DNA from: Thiothrix subterranea
GTDB lineage: Bacteria; Pseudomonadota; Gammaproteobacteria; Thiotrichales; Thiotrichaceae
Direction of reading: 5' to 3'
DNA: 64,000 nucleotides
NCBI RefSeq assembly: GCF_016772315.1
Contig: NZ_CP053482.1
Coordinates: 186,001-250,000 of the forward strand
Part shown: positions 34,851 through 44,543 of the stretch, piece by piece
Layout: every line of letters begins with the position of its first letter
Numbering within the stretch: position 1 is the first letter of the stretch
Notes under the pieces: generated by a model
Database searches by the model: none
The model's input: the letters and a program-made list of their open reading frames with translations, nothing else
Told to the model about the DNA's origin: nothing
Position numbers and translations under genes: made by a program

Positions 34851-36477
34851 ACTTCAGGCTCGCTAACTGGGTTTTGATCTCGGTTTCGAGCTTGCGGGAT
34901 TCGGCAAACAGCGCATCGAGGTTGTCGGTGAAGCCTTTCATTTTGCTGGTGAATTCGGCGGCGGTGATGTCGGTGTATTCGATCTTTACGTCGAAGTATT
35001 GCCCCGCGCTGAAAGAGTAGTTTTTGGCTTTAATTTGCTCGTAACTGACCACGACTGAGAAATCATCCACCGCTGTTTTGGCGTTGAAGGTGTCGATAAT
35101 GCGCTGCTCTTCCGCCAGCGTGAGAACCGTTTTCTGGTTTTTGCCATCCTTGACGGTTTCGCCAAGGTTGGAAGCATCAATCAGCACCACCTTGTCTTGG
35201 TTGCCCTTGTCGATGAACAAAATCGAAACATTCGTGCCCGTGGTCGCAAAAATATTGCTCGGCATCGACACCACGCCCGCCAGCATGTTCTGTTCCACCA
35301 AACGCTCACGGATGCTCTTATCAATGCCCGATTGCGCCGTAATAAACCCGGTCGGGACAACAATCGCCGCCTTACCCTTATCTTTCAGCGAATACATAAT
35401 GTGCTGGATAAACAGCAAATAAATCGCCATTTTATCCTTGGCTTTATTCGGCACATTCGGAATCCCCGCAAAGAAACGCGCTTTGTTTTCCTTGCTATCC
35501 AAATCGTCGCGGAAATCGCTGAAATCCATCTTGAACGGCGGATTGGAAACAATGTAATTAAACTGCGCCAGTTCCGCCCCATCCTTGTGATACGGCAACG
35601 AAATGGTATTGCCCTGAATAATATTCGGGATGGAATGCACCAGATTGTTCAGGATCAAATTAAGCCGCAACAGCCCAGACGATTTCTGCGAAATATCCTG
35701 CGAATAAATGCTGCAACGGCTTTCCCCAATCGCATGGGCAAGGTTCATCAGCAACGTCCCCGAACCCGCCGACGGGTCGTAGCACTTGACGTTCATCACC
35801 TTACCGCGCACCTCGGTGGGCACCAGAATCGCCGCCATAATCTTAGCAACCGCGTGCGGGGTGTAATATTCCGCGTATTTGCCGCCGCTGTCCTTGTTGT
35901 AGTCCTTAATCAGGTACTCAAAAATGTCGGCAAAGAAATCAAAGCCCTGCGTAAAAATATGTTCAAAGCTGAAATTCACCAGCTTATTGATAATCGCCTT
36001 GCAAAAATTGTCGCGCTCACCGGGGTCTGAAATGAACTGGCTGAGTGCATCAAACAGGCGAATTTGCGCCCCGCCGCCGGTTTTCACCGAGAATATATCA
36101 CTGTTGAGGATGGCAATTTCACGCAAGGTATCATCAAACAGCTTGGCGAAATTATCCTCATTTTGCCGTGCAAACAAACTGGAAATCAGGTGTTCCGGGC
36201 GCAAATACGCCGTGCCTTCGGGCAGCAGCATGGTCAACATTTCATAATCGTCAATGTCGAGGCTGGCGATGTGCTGTTCCCAATTTGGCGCGTTGGCGGT
36301 GGCTTTATCGGCTTTTTTCAGCTCATACGCCAGCTTATCGCACAGGAATTTGTACAGGAAAACCTGCGTGATGATCTTGAATTCATTGCCGTCATTACCC
36401 AGCCCGTAAGCGGCGCAGATGTTTTTCAGGTTGTCGATCAGTTCGGTGGTGCTTTTCTTGAAATCGAGGGCTACCAA
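34843..36477 (-). CDS. hsdM: Type I restriction system adenine methyltransferase subunit
   Basis: A 544-residue HsdM. The N-terminal helical domain is followed by the N6-adenine methyltransferase core: AdoMet-binding motif I YDPSAGSGTLLMNL near 235 and catalytic motif IV NPPFKMDF near 310. The C-terminal helical tail (MKGFTDNLDALFAESRKLET) contacts HsdS in known complexes. It methylates adenine at the site chosen by HsdS. It overlaps hsdR by 7 bp and the YhcG gene by 8 bp. Confidence 0.96.
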   Translation of the reverse strand: MVALDFKKSTTELIDNLKNICAAYGLGNDGNEFKIITQVFLYKFLCDKLAYELKKADKATANAPNWEQHIASLDIDDYEMLTMLLPEGTAYLRPEHLISSLFARQNEDNFAKLFDDTLREIAILNSDIFSVKTGGGAQIRLFDALSQFISDPGERDNFCKAIINKLVNFSFEHIFTQGFDFFADIFEYLIKDYNKDSGGKYAEYYTPHAVAKIMAAILVPTEVRGKVMNVKCYDPSAGSGTLLMNLAHAIGESRCSIYSQDISQKSSGLLRLNLILNNLVHSIPNIIQGNTISLPYHKDGAELAQFNYIVSNPPFKMDFSDFRDDLDSKENKARFFAGIPNVPNKAKDKMAIYLLFIQHIMYSLKDKGKAAIVVPTGFITAQSGIDKSIRERLVEQNMLAGVVSMPSNIFATTGTNVSILFIDKGNQDKVVLIDASNLGETVKDGKNQKTVLTLAEEQRIIDTFNAKTAVDDFSVVVSYEQIKAKNYSFSAGQYFDVKIEYTDITAAEFTSKMKGFTDNLDALFAESRKLETEIKTQLASLKYE

Positions 36478-39400
36478 GGGGTTACTCCGTTAAATTCATC
36501 CAGATACTCTTTCACGACAAGCTGATTGATGTAGCGGGTGCTATCGGGGGTTAGCTTGATGTTTTGTGCTTGGTGGAATTGTTGCACCACGCTGCGTTGC
36601 ATCATGCGCTCAAAATAGCTGTCGTTGTCGAGGATGTTCCTGTTTTGCATCACGCTGTCATCGGCTTGTTGCTTCACCAGCCGCAGTGCCTCGAAGATGC
36701 GCCGCTCATTATCAGAGATTGCGCCGTTCTCTACCAGCCGTTTGTGGACGCGCACAAATTTGATGTCACCCTCGTACTTGGTTTGCAGCAAACGGTTTTT
36801 GCGGTTGATTTCGCGTACCTTGTCCTGAATTTTGTTGAGAGTGAGCATATTGTGCTTCATCTCTTCCTGACTGACTTCCTTGAGGTTGCGGTCTTTGAAC
36901 AGGCGTTCCAGTTCCTCTTTGAGTTCCACGAAAGCGGGGTCTTTGGGGTCGAAATTGCTGGTCATCGTTTCGCGGGCGCGGCGCAAGGCATCTTTCAACT
37001 CATCCGCCAGCTTGAGTTCTTCCTCGCCGATTTTGACGAATTTGAACAGCACTTCTTCCAGTGCCATGTTCAGCAAGCCGCTGTTGTCAGACTGGTTTTC
37101 AAGACGGTCTTTGAGGTTGAGCATCGCCAGATGATTATCAACTTCGTTGTACAGCGCGTTGATTTGCGCGAACGGCAAGCGTTGCAATAATTCGTTGAAG
37201 CCAAACAAGCGGCACAAATTGTACAGGCTGCGGGCATCCGCCAAGGCTTTTTTGAGTGCCAACACTTGCGCCCGATCTTGGATTTCGGTGATTTGGCGCG
37301 AAAACAGTTCCTTGTTCAAGGTATCGTACTGAAACAGCACATCCTTGACCGCCTCCAACTCTGCTGCAATTTCCTCGGCGGATTTGAAGAGCTTGGAATA
37401 GTGTTCCATTTCATCGCCCAATTCGCTTTGTAGCTCATCGAAATAGGCTTTATTGGTCTTGTCAAATTCGCTGCGAATATCAGCAAAATCTACCACATAA
37501 CCGTAGCGGTGCTGTTTGTAGGTGCGGTTCACGCGGGTCAGGGCTTGCAACAGGTTATGGTCACGGATCACCCGCCCCAGATAGAGTTTTTTCAGGCGTT
37601 TGGCGTCAAAGCCGGTCAGCAACATATTGTAAACAAACAGCAGGTCGATATTGCCCGCCTTGAAATCTTCTACCCACGTATCGCGTTCTTCCTTCGAGCC
37701 AATGTCATGCAGAATCAGCGCGGCGTTTTTCGCCTTGTTTGCCATTAATATGCCTGCATCATAGCCACCCGGTATTTCCGCGACGGACTTAAATGCATAA
37801 TTAGCTTGAAACTGCGCAAACATTTCCTTGGCTTGTTCGGAGCTGTCGCAAATCACCATGCCGCCGATGCTCAGATCATTCAGCGTGGTGCGGCTTTTTT
37901 CAAAGTCACGCACGATGTAAGCGAGCATGGGTTTGACAAAGGCATGGTGGGCAACAATATCCTTCATCGGCAGCTTGCCCTTTTCCACCTCAATTTTTGC
38001 CAGTGCTTCTTTCAAAGCAAGCTGATAATTGGTTTCAATCGCCTCTCGGATCAGGCGCAAGGTGTAACCATCGGCAATGGACTTGTTGTAATAATACTTG
38101 TGGATGTAATCGCCAAACAGGGCTTTGGAATTGGAGTCCTTGCCCAGTAAAGGCGTACCCGTCAGCCCAATTTTGATGGCGTTTTTGTCCGATTGCTCAA
38201 GATTTGCCAGAAAGCTACCCTCAGGATTGTAGCTGCGGTGAACCTCATCCAGAAAGTAAATCCGCTGGATACTGACCGCGTAATCCTTCACGCGCATCAC
38301 CTCCGGGTCATCCTTGAATTTCTGGATATTGACCACGGTGATTTCCAGCTTACCCGTGTCATTGTGAATCGCGGTGGTTTGTTTGATGTCCTGCGCGAAG
38401 GCTTCGCGGGAGTTGATCGCATGAACCGTTAAACCCCGGCTGATAAATTCGCGGGAAGCCTGCTTGAGCAAATCGAGCCGATCCACGATGAAATAGAACT
38501 TCGGAATGATCTTTTGCTGCTGAAAATAGTCCACCAGATAGCGGGTGCTGTAATACGCCAACGCGGTTTTACCACTGCCTTGCGTGTGCCAGATGATACC
38601 TTTGCGTTTGCCTGCATTAAGTTTTTGCTCAATCGCTTTGGTGGCGAACAATTGCGGGTAGCGCATCACCTGCTGTTCCCAGCCGTTTTTTTCTTTCACA
38701 TAGGCAATGGCGTAACGCAGGACAAAGCGCAGGCGTTCACGGTTCAGTAGCGACGTACACAAACGGTTGGTTGGCGTATCCGCGTCTTTGTTGGTAATGA
38801 ATTCCGGGCTGTTTTTAATGATCAGGCAGTTATTGTCCCTGAGTACTGCCGTTTCCACATCGTCATTTTCGGGGCGTAGCAAAGCGGCAATATTCAGCGG
38901 CTCTTCTTCACGGAAATAGTTGAACATCGCCTGCTGATAAGACGTTGAAGCGTAAAACGCACCCTCCAGCGGCTCAGGCGAATCATTGTCGTATTCCATA
39001 TTATTGGAAAACAGCATCAACTGGGTGATGTTGATAAAGCGTCGGAATTTCTTGTTCTGAAAACGCGCATTGATGCGGCTACGTTCCGCCAACACTCCAT
39101 CGCGGTTATGCGGCTTTTTGACCTCAATGAACACCAACGGCATCCCATTAATCAACAAGGTAATGTCGGGGCGAAATTCATCATCGCCATTTTTGCAGGT
39201 CAGCTCAGTGACGACGTGGAAGCTGTTATTGTCGAAATTCTCGAAATCAATCAAGCGTGTGCCGGAACGCTGCGTCAATTGCTCATAAAACGCTTTTCCC
39301 AAATCCTCATTGTTTAGCAGTAGGCTGACATCTTCGCGCAGACGCTCAACTTCTCCCGGCTCAAGTTCCGGGTTAATACGGCTGATGGCTTCACGAAATA

Positions 39401-39524
39401 AGCGCGGGAAAATATTGGTTTCCTCATCCCATTGCGCCGTTTTCAAAGACAGGTAGGTGTAACCTAGCCGAGTCAAGTGCAGGAGTGTGGGGATTTTTAC
39501 CCGCGTGTCTTCGTTGAATGCCAT
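36471..39524 (-). CDS. hsdR: Type I restriction system endonuclease/translocase subunit
   Basis: A 1017-residue HsdR. The N-terminal PD-(D/E)XK nuclease is visible as FRPDITLLINGMPLVFIEVK near 120-137. The superfamily 2 helicase motor has Walker A in TQGSGKTALAYYS near 315 and the DEAD-like box YFLDEVHRSYN near 430. Motif VI-like sequence QALTRVNRTYKQH follows near 655. A long C-terminal helical domain binds the methylase. It translocates and cuts unmodified DNA. It is the first gene of the operon hsdR-hsdM-yhcG type-hsdS-AAA/nuclease. Confidence 0.96.
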   Translation of the reverse strand: MAFNEDTRVKIPTLLHLTRLGYTYLSLKTAQWDEETNIFPRLFREAISRINPELEPGEVERLREDVSLLLNNEDLGKAFYEQLTQRSGTRLIDFENFDNNSFHVVTELTCKNGDDEFRPDITLLINGMPLVFIEVKKPHNRDGVLAERSRINARFQNKKFRRFINITQLMLFSNNMEYDNDSPEPLEGAFYASTSYQQAMFNYFREEEPLNIAALLRPENDDVETAVLRDNNCLIIKNSPEFITNKDADTPTNRLCTSLLNRERLRFVLRYAIAYVKEKNGWEQQVMRYPQLFATKAIEQKLNAGKRKGIIWHTQGSGKTALAYYSTRYLVDYFQQQKIIPKFYFIVDRLDLLKQASREFISRGLTVHAINSREAFAQDIKQTTAIHNDTGKLEITVVNIQKFKDDPEVMRVKDYAVSIQRIYFLDEVHRSYNPEGSFLANLEQSDKNAIKIGLTGTPLLGKDSNSKALFGDYIHKYYYNKSIADGYTLRLIREAIETNYQLALKEALAKIEVEKGKLPMKDIVAHHAFVKPMLAYIVRDFEKSRTTLNDLSIGGMVICDSSEQAKEMFAQFQANYAFKSVAEIPGGYDAGILMANKAKNAALILHDIGSKEERDTWVEDFKAGNIDLLFVYNMLLTGFDAKRLKKLYLGRVIRDHNLLQALTRVNRTYKQHRYGYVVDFADIRSEFDKTNKAYFDELQSELGDEMEHYSKLFKSAEEIAAELEAVKDVLFQYDTLNKELFSRQITEIQDRAQVLALKKALADARSLYNLCRLFGFNELLQRLPFAQINALYNEVDNHLAMLNLKDRLENQSDNSGLLNMALEEVLFKFVKIGEEELKLADELKDALRRARETMTSNFDPKDPAFVELKEELERLFKDRNLKEVSQEEMKHNMLTLNKIQDKVREINRKNRLLQTKYEGDIKFVRVHKRLVENGAISDNERRIFEALRLVKQQADDSVMQNRNILDNDSYFERMMQRSVVQQFHQAQNIKLTPDSTRYINQLVVKEYLDEFNGVTPW

Positions 39525-39598
39525 CAGCTATAAGCCCTTATCGAGTGATGAATTATTATCAATCAATAAGCAAAATGAATCTATAGAAGTGACAAGCT

Positions 39599-40759
39599 TT
39601 AATCCGCAGGCCGCCACACCGTAACGGTAAACAAACACCCCTCACGATCATCCTTAAAATCAATCTGCGACCACGCTTCCAACGCACGTAGAATCCCTGA
39701 ACCTAAGCCACGGTAGGGCAATAGTTTCTTGGCAATGAACGAGGCCAAGATAGGATTGCGCAAATTCGAGTTACCCGCTTTCACTTTTTCAACCGTAAGA
39801 TTATTAGGCAAATGACCGGGGCTGATAATTTCAATACGGTTGGCGTAAACCAACACCCGAATCGGCGCACTGATAAAATAATCGCGATGAATCAGTGCAT
39901 TAACCAGCAACTCTTCAAACACCAAACGCGGTACTTCAGGCTCACCCACCGAATTAAAACTTTGCTGCCCTTGGCGCTTATGCAGGTTACGCATAATAAA
40001 ACGCAAGGTATCATCGAACACGTCGCGCAGCCTGCCACCAATGTCTTCGCTATCCACGTAGCTGCTGGATTCAATCACATTGCCGGGAAACGCCACCGCT
40101 TTGACGATAAAAGCGGGCTTCACCCATTCAGGGTGTTTGCCAAACAACAATACCCCCGCGAGGTTTAAGAAACCCTCACCTGTCGCAAGGTTCATGTTTT
40201 GCAACAAACGTAACAAATCAGCACCTTTCTCAGGAATATCCAAGCCGTAAGTTGCCTGTAAGAAATCCGCCAAACTGCGACCATCAATCGCCTCAACGCC
40301 TACTTTGCACGGCACTTCATCAGCGTGTAACGAATCCACGCTTTGGAACAGGCGGCGCAATTCCTCTTTGGAATTGACTCGGCGTTTATCCGCGCCACTT
40401 TTCAGCCAAATCACGCCATTACGATCAAAATAAGGCTTATCTAAACCTTTGGGAATCGTCAGCGCTATCAACAAACGTCCGTCAACCAGTGCAATATTTT
40501 CAGTCTGCACCGCCAGCGGGCTGCGGATATGCTGAGAAGCCGCATTGCTAATCATCTGGTTTAAACGCGCCACATCCGCCAAGGTCAAACCCAGCAATGT
40601 GCCGTCATCCGTGACGCCTAAGAAAATCACGCCCCCATCCGTATTGGCGAAAGCTGCCATTTCAGCCGCTAACGCATCGGTATTGCTGATGTCTTGCTTA
40701 AACTGACGGCGACTGTCTTCACCGAGGGCAATCTGGGTGTTGAGTTCCTCAAGCGTCAT
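39599..40759 (-). CDS. AlbA_2 domain ATP-binding protein (Schlafen-like)
   Basis: A 386-residue protein with an N-terminal AlbA_2/Schlafen-like domain (RRQFKQDISNTDALAAEMAA, then FANTDGGVIFLGVTDDG, residues 17-53) and a C-terminal GHKL-related/winged region (LVFEELLVNALIHRDYFI, then GLGSGILRALEAW). Proteins of this type are annotated as transcriptional regulators or ATP-binding proteins, and some occur in defence islands. It precedes hsdR by 74 bp on the same strand and overlaps the DUF2189 gene upstream by 4 bp. Confidence 0.87.
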   Translation of the reverse strand: MTLEELNTQIALGEDSRRQFKQDISNTDALAAEMAAFANTDGGVIFLGVTDDGTLLGLTLADVARLNQMISNAASQHIRSPLAVQTENIALVDGRLLIALTIPKGLDKPYFDRNGVIWLKSGADKRRVNSKEELRRLFQSVDSLHADEVPCKVGVEAIDGRSLADFLQATYGLDIPEKGADLLRLLQNMNLATGEGFLNLAGVLLFGKHPEWVKPAFIVKAVAFPGNVIESSSYVDSEDIGGRLRDVFDDTLRFIMRNLHKRQGQQSFNSVGEPEVPRLVFEELLVNALIHRDYFISAPIRVLVYANRIEIISPGHLPNNLTVEKVKAGNSNLRNPILASFIAKKLLPYRGLGSGILRALEAWSQIDFKDDREGCLFTVTVWRPAD

Positions 40760-41541
40760 ACCGCCTCAACCATATCGCGGTAAGCGTGCCAACTGGCATA
40801 CGAAATCAGCGGCATCGCAATGATCAACCCAAGGCTAAACGGCAATAAGCCCGCGCTAATAATCACCGCAATGGTCGCCGCCCACGCCAACATCACTTTC
40901 CAGTTGATGAGAATAGCGCGAATGCTGGTATTCAATGCCGTCACCAAACTCACCTTGCGTTCCAGCAACATCGGCACCGTCGCCACGCCCGTCACGAAGG
41001 ACACTACCGCAAACAACAGCCCCACTGACATAAACGACAACGTGAACAGCCAACCCATTTTTGACCCCAGCAATGCCGCCATAAAGCCAATGTAACTGTA
41101 CTGCTCCGCTACCGCCGTATCTTGCAGAAAAATATCCAGCACAATGGAAGACATCCGCAGCCACAGCAACACCAGTACCCCCAACATCACCGAGTACAGG
41201 ATCAAATTAACCGGGTTACGCTTTAAGGCCAACGTAGAGCGCAAAAAATTGACCGGATCACCGTGTTCACGCCGCAAGCTTAAATCATACAAACCCAGCG
41301 CAAGAAACGGCCCCCACAACATAAATCCCGCCGCTTCTGCCATAAAAAAACCGGGATTATTCGCAGACAACAGGCTCATACCCATCCCCACCAGTGCGAA
41401 AACAATGCCATACAACAAGCTAGACCAAGGGTTCGCTCTAATATCCTCCGCACCTTGGCGTAACCACTTGGGAATATTGGCAAATTCGACCTGACGCACG
41501 GGGTATTCAGTGAACGGCTGTTCGGTGCTGATTGATTGCAT
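40756..41541 (-). CDS. DUF2189 family membrane protein
   Basis: A 261-residue integral membrane protein with about six hydrophobic segments. The DUF2189 signature VRQVEFANIPKWLRQGAEDI near the N-terminus is followed by a membrane segment and LMLWGPFLALGLY-like sequence (here FMLWGPFLALGLYDLSLRRE). I favour the ATG at 41541: a strong AAGGAGG site is 11 nt upstream, whereas the in-frame ATG at 41550 lies only 2 nt after it. The function is unknown. It overlaps the AlbA_2 gene, though a functional link is not obvious. Confidence 0.85.
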   Translation of the reverse strand: MQSISTEQPFTEYPVRQVEFANIPKWLRQGAEDIRANPWSSLLYGIVFALVGMGMSLLSANNPGFFMAEAAGFMLWGPFLALGLYDLSLRREHGDPVNFLRSTLALKRNPVNLILYSVMLGVLVLLWLRMSSIVLDIFLQDTAVAEQYSYIGFMAALLGSKMGWLFTLSFMSVGLLFAVVSFVTGVATVPMLLERKVSLVTALNTSIRAILINWKVMLAWAATIAVIISAGLLPFSLGLIIAMPLISYASWHAYRDMVEAV

Positions 41542-41599
41542 AATTATCATTTCCTCCTTAATGGATTTTCATCATACGAGTCTGTCATCCCTGATTCAA

Positions 41600-41911
41600 C
41601 TACGGTTGGCGTGTGCGCTCCACCTGCTTCACCCGCAAATGCAGCGCTGCCTTCGCCATCATGTGCGCACTCACCGGTGCTGTCATGAATAAAAACAACG
41701 TCACCAGCACTTCATGCAAGCTTACACCATCGGTATTGAACGAAAAGTACAAGGCCGAAGCCACCAACACTGACCCCACGCCAATGGTCGTCGCCTTGGT
41801 CGGCCCGTGCAGACGCATGAAAAAATCCGGCATTTTTGCCAAACCCCACGAACCCACCAGCGTAAAAAACGCCCCCACCAACACCAATACTGCCAAGATT
41901 ACATCCAACAT
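41600..41911 (-). CDS. mrpG: Mrp cation/proton antiporter subunit G
   Basis: A 103-residue MrpG/MnhG with two to three membrane segments. The family motif GSWGLAKMPDFFMRLHGPTK lies near residue 21-40. It is one of the small subunits needed for assembly of the multi-subunit Na+(Li+,K+)/H+ antiporter in the inner membrane. Last gene of the leftward mrp operon, 4 bp after mrpF. Confidence 0.93.
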   Translation of the reverse strand: MLDVILAVLVLVGAFFTLVGSWGLAKMPDFFMRLHGPTKATTIGVGSVLVASALYFSFNTDGVSLHEVLVTLFLFMTAPVSAHMMAKAALHLRVKQVERTRQP

Positions 41912-41915
41912 CGCC

Positions 41916-42185
41916 CTACTCCATAATATCGCCGCGCAGCAAATACTTGCTCAGCGCAATCGTGCCCACAAACCCCATGACCGCAATCAGCAAAGCCGCC
42001 TCGAAATACAAGGCACTGCCTTGCAACAAGCCAAACAACACCAGCAAGGCAATCGTGTTCAGGTACAAGGTATCCAACGCCAGAATCCGGTCAGGCACAT
42101 CTGGCCCCACCAGCAAGCGGTACAAACTCAATAACAAGGCCAACGACACCATACCGAATGCCCAAGGCAACACCATATTCAACAT
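41916..42185 (-). CDS. mrpF: Mrp cation/proton antiporter subunit F
   Basis: An 89-residue MrpF with three membrane segments and the conserved LLVGPDVPDRILALDTLYLN near residue 25. It overlaps mrpE by 7 bp. MrpF and MrpG are small scaffold subunits of the antiporter. Confidence 0.93.
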   Translation of the reverse strand: MLNMVLPWAFGMVSLALLLSLYRLLVGPDVPDRILALDTLYLNTIALLVLFGLLQGSALYFEAALLIAVMGFVGTIALSKYLLRGDIME

Positions 42186-42679
42186 TCGCGTAACACCTCT
42201 ATCAATGGTTGCTCGTAACGCTGCTTCATCTCCCGAATGCTCGCCTCCACATCCGTCACATGCAGCGCGTGGATCAGCAATTGCCGCCGGTCAGCCGACA
42301 CCTCACACGAAACCGTCCCCGGTGTCAGCGAAATCGTATTCGCCAGCAAACTCACCCCTAACGGCGAACGAATATCCAATTCCAACACCATAAATGCAGG
42401 CTGGAGCTTGCGAGTAGAACCCAGAATCAACGCCGCCACATTCAAGTTTGCCACCACAATATCCCACAGCACCACCGCCACAAACTTCAGCAATACCCAC
42501 GGACGCTGCACACACACCCGTTCCGGCCAAAATCCCACCGTCAAAAACGGAATCAACAACGCCAAACCCGCGCCCAGCACCACATGCCCCATTGCCACGG
42601 TATTGTTCAACAACAACCAAATCAGCAACAAAAACACGCTCAACAGCGGATGCGGCAACAATCGTTTCAACATGCTCAT
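42179..42679 (-). CDS. mrpE: Mrp cation/proton antiporter subunit E
   Basis: A 166-residue MrpE: two N-terminal membrane segments followed by a cytoplasmic domain with the family signature SLTPGTVSCEVSADRRQLLI near 117-136. It is needed for complex stability or activity in known Mrp systems. It overlaps mrpD by 4 bp and mrpF by 7 bp. Confidence 0.93.
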   Translation of the reverse strand: MSMLKRLLPHPLLSVFLLLIWLLLNNTVAMGHVVLGAGLALLIPFLTVGFWPERVCVQRPWVLLKFVAVVLWDIVVANLNVAALILGSTRKLQPAFMVLELDIRSPLGVSLLANTISLTPGTVSCEVSADRRQLLIHALHVTDVEASIREMKQRYEQPLIEVLREC

Positions 42680-44211
42680 TTACCTCCCACCGCAGGGTCA
42701 AACACTGCCGCCCGATACCCTGCCGTATCCAAGGTTTGCGCGGCGATTTGCTGCATTATCTCTGCAACCGGCTGCGCCAACACGACCAACAACGGCACCG
42801 CAGCCAGTAACCACACCACCGCCACCAGACTCATCCCAAATGCCGGAATCTGTGTCGGCAATTCCGGGTCTGCCGCATCAGCATGATCTTTCACTTTGTA
42901 AAACAACACCGAACCACTACGCGCCAAGGCAATCAGCAACAAAGCACTGCTCATCAAGACCGTTGCCAACACCGCCCAACGCCACGGATGTTCCAATGCC
43001 GCCTGCAAAATCCACAACTTGCCCAAAAACCCCGACAACGGCGGCAAACCCAACGCTGCCACCGCCGCCAACATAAACAAACCACCCAGCAAGGCATGGT
43101 GCGGCAAACGCAGTCCGGGGTCAAAACGGTCAGCATACGTCCCGCGCCCACGCACAATCACATCCGCCAGCAGAAACAAACCGCCCGCCAGCAAGGTGGA
43201 ATGCACCAGATAATACAAAGCCGCCGCCAGCCCCGTTTCAGAATGCAAACCCACCGCAATCAGCAACATCGCCACCGAAGCCAACACCAGATACGCCACC
43301 TGAAAGCGCAAGCGAAACGCAGCCAACACGCCCAACGCCGCCAACACCAAGGTAATCAGTCCCAGCCCCAGCAACCACGGCGCATAGAAATACGCCAGAT
43401 TTCCGGCATCCGCCCCAAACACCGTGCCATGCACCCGAATAATTGCGTACACCCCCACCTTGGTCATAACCGCAAACAAAGCCGCCACCGGCGCAGAAGT
43501 CCGTGCATACGCCGCAGGCAACCACAAATACAGCGGGAACATTGCCGCCTTCAGCCCGAACACCAGCAATAGCAACAAACCCGCCGCCATCACCAGCCCT
43601 TCACGCTCCGCCGGTAATGCCGCCACTTTCGCCGCCATATCCGCAATATTCAACGTCCCCAACGCGCCGTACAACGCCCCCAACGCAAACAGGAATACCG
43701 TCGAACCGACCAGATTTACCACCACATAATGCAGCCCAGCCACGGTACGTTCCTTGCCACCGCCATGCAGCAACAAGCTGTAAGAAGCCAGCAACAACAC
43801 TTCAAAGAACACGAACAGGTTAAACGCATCCCCGGTCAAAAACGCCCCGTTTAAGCCAAACAACTGCATCTGGAACAACACATGGAAATGGCTACCTTGC
43901 GCATCAATCTCGGTGACAATCGCATACCACAACGCCCCGACTGCCAGTATTGCCGTCACCAACAGCATCAACGCCGCAAGCTGGTCAAACACTAGGGTAA
44001 TGCCGAAGGGTGCAGGCCAGTCACCCAGCGCATACACCTGCCGCTGCCCCACCAGTGCACTATCAAACAACCACACCGCCAACATCAGCAAAGCAAACGC
44101 GGCGGCAAAACCCACCATGCGCTGTACCTGTAAACCCAGCGGACGCAGTAACAGCAAGAGGATTCCCGCCAGTAGCGGCAACAGGATCGGAAGAATCGGC
44201 AAGTGCATCAT
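42676..44211 (-). CDS. mrpD: Mrp cation/proton antiporter subunit D
   Basis: A 511-residue NuoM/NuoN-like subunit with about 14 membrane segments and the proton-translocating antiporter domain (FEVLLLASYSLLLHGGGKER near 130; lysine and glutamate in membrane helices). Homologous to complex I antiporter-like subunits, it is thought to form one of the two ion channels with MrpA. Overlaps mrpC and mrpE by 4 bp each. Confidence 0.94.
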   Translation of the reverse strand: MMHLPILPILLPLLAGILLLLLRPLGLQVQRMVGFAAAFALLMLAVWLFDSALVGQRQVYALGDWPAPFGITLVFDQLAALMLLVTAILAVGALWYAIVTEIDAQGSHFHVLFQMQLFGLNGAFLTGDAFNLFVFFEVLLLASYSLLLHGGGKERTVAGLHYVVVNLVGSTVFLFALGALYGALGTLNIADMAAKVAALPAEREGLVMAAGLLLLLVFGLKAAMFPLYLWLPAAYARTSAPVAALFAVMTKVGVYAIIRVHGTVFGADAGNLAYFYAPWLLGLGLITLVLAALGVLAAFRLRFQVAYLVLASVAMLLIAVGLHSETGLAAALYYLVHSTLLAGGLFLLADVIVRGRGTYADRFDPGLRLPHHALLGGLFMLAAVAALGLPPLSGFLGKLWILQAALEHPWRWAVLATVLMSSALLLIALARSGSVLFYKVKDHADAADPELPTQIPAFGMSLVAVVWLLAAVPLLVVLAQPVAEIMQQIAAQTLDTAGYRAAVFDPAVGGK

Positions 44212-44543
44212 GACGATTCCCCCCCTTTCCCATCCACATGATCACTGCCCGTTTCGCCCCGCGCTTTCAACGCCAGTACGATGGCAAACGCCGTCATGCC
44301 GAAAGCAATCACAATCGCCGTCAACACCAGTGCCTGTGGCAATGGGTCGGCATACCCCGCTGCATCCGGGCGCACAATTGCAGGCACACCAATTGCCAGC
44401 CGCCCCATCGCAAACAGGAACAAATTGGTGGCATACGACAACAAGGTCAGCCCCATCACCACCGGAAAGGTACTGGCACGCAACACCAGATAGACCCCGC
44501 AAGCCACCAGCACCCCGATACTCAAGGCAATCAGCAATTCCAT
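44208..44543 (-). CDS. mrpC: Mrp cation/proton antiporter subunit C
   Basis: A 111-residue NuoK-like subunit with three membrane segments (LLSYATNLFLFAMGRLAIG and ALVLTAIVIAFGMTAFAIVL). It ends in a hydrophilic tail. It starts on the last base of the mrpA stop region, so coupling is likely. Confidence 0.94.
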   Translation of the reverse strand: MELLIALSIGVLVACGVYLVLRASTFPVVMGLTLLSYATNLFLFAMGRLAIGVPAIVRPDAAGYADPLPQALVLTAIVIAFGMTAFAIVLALKARGETGSDHVDGKGGESS

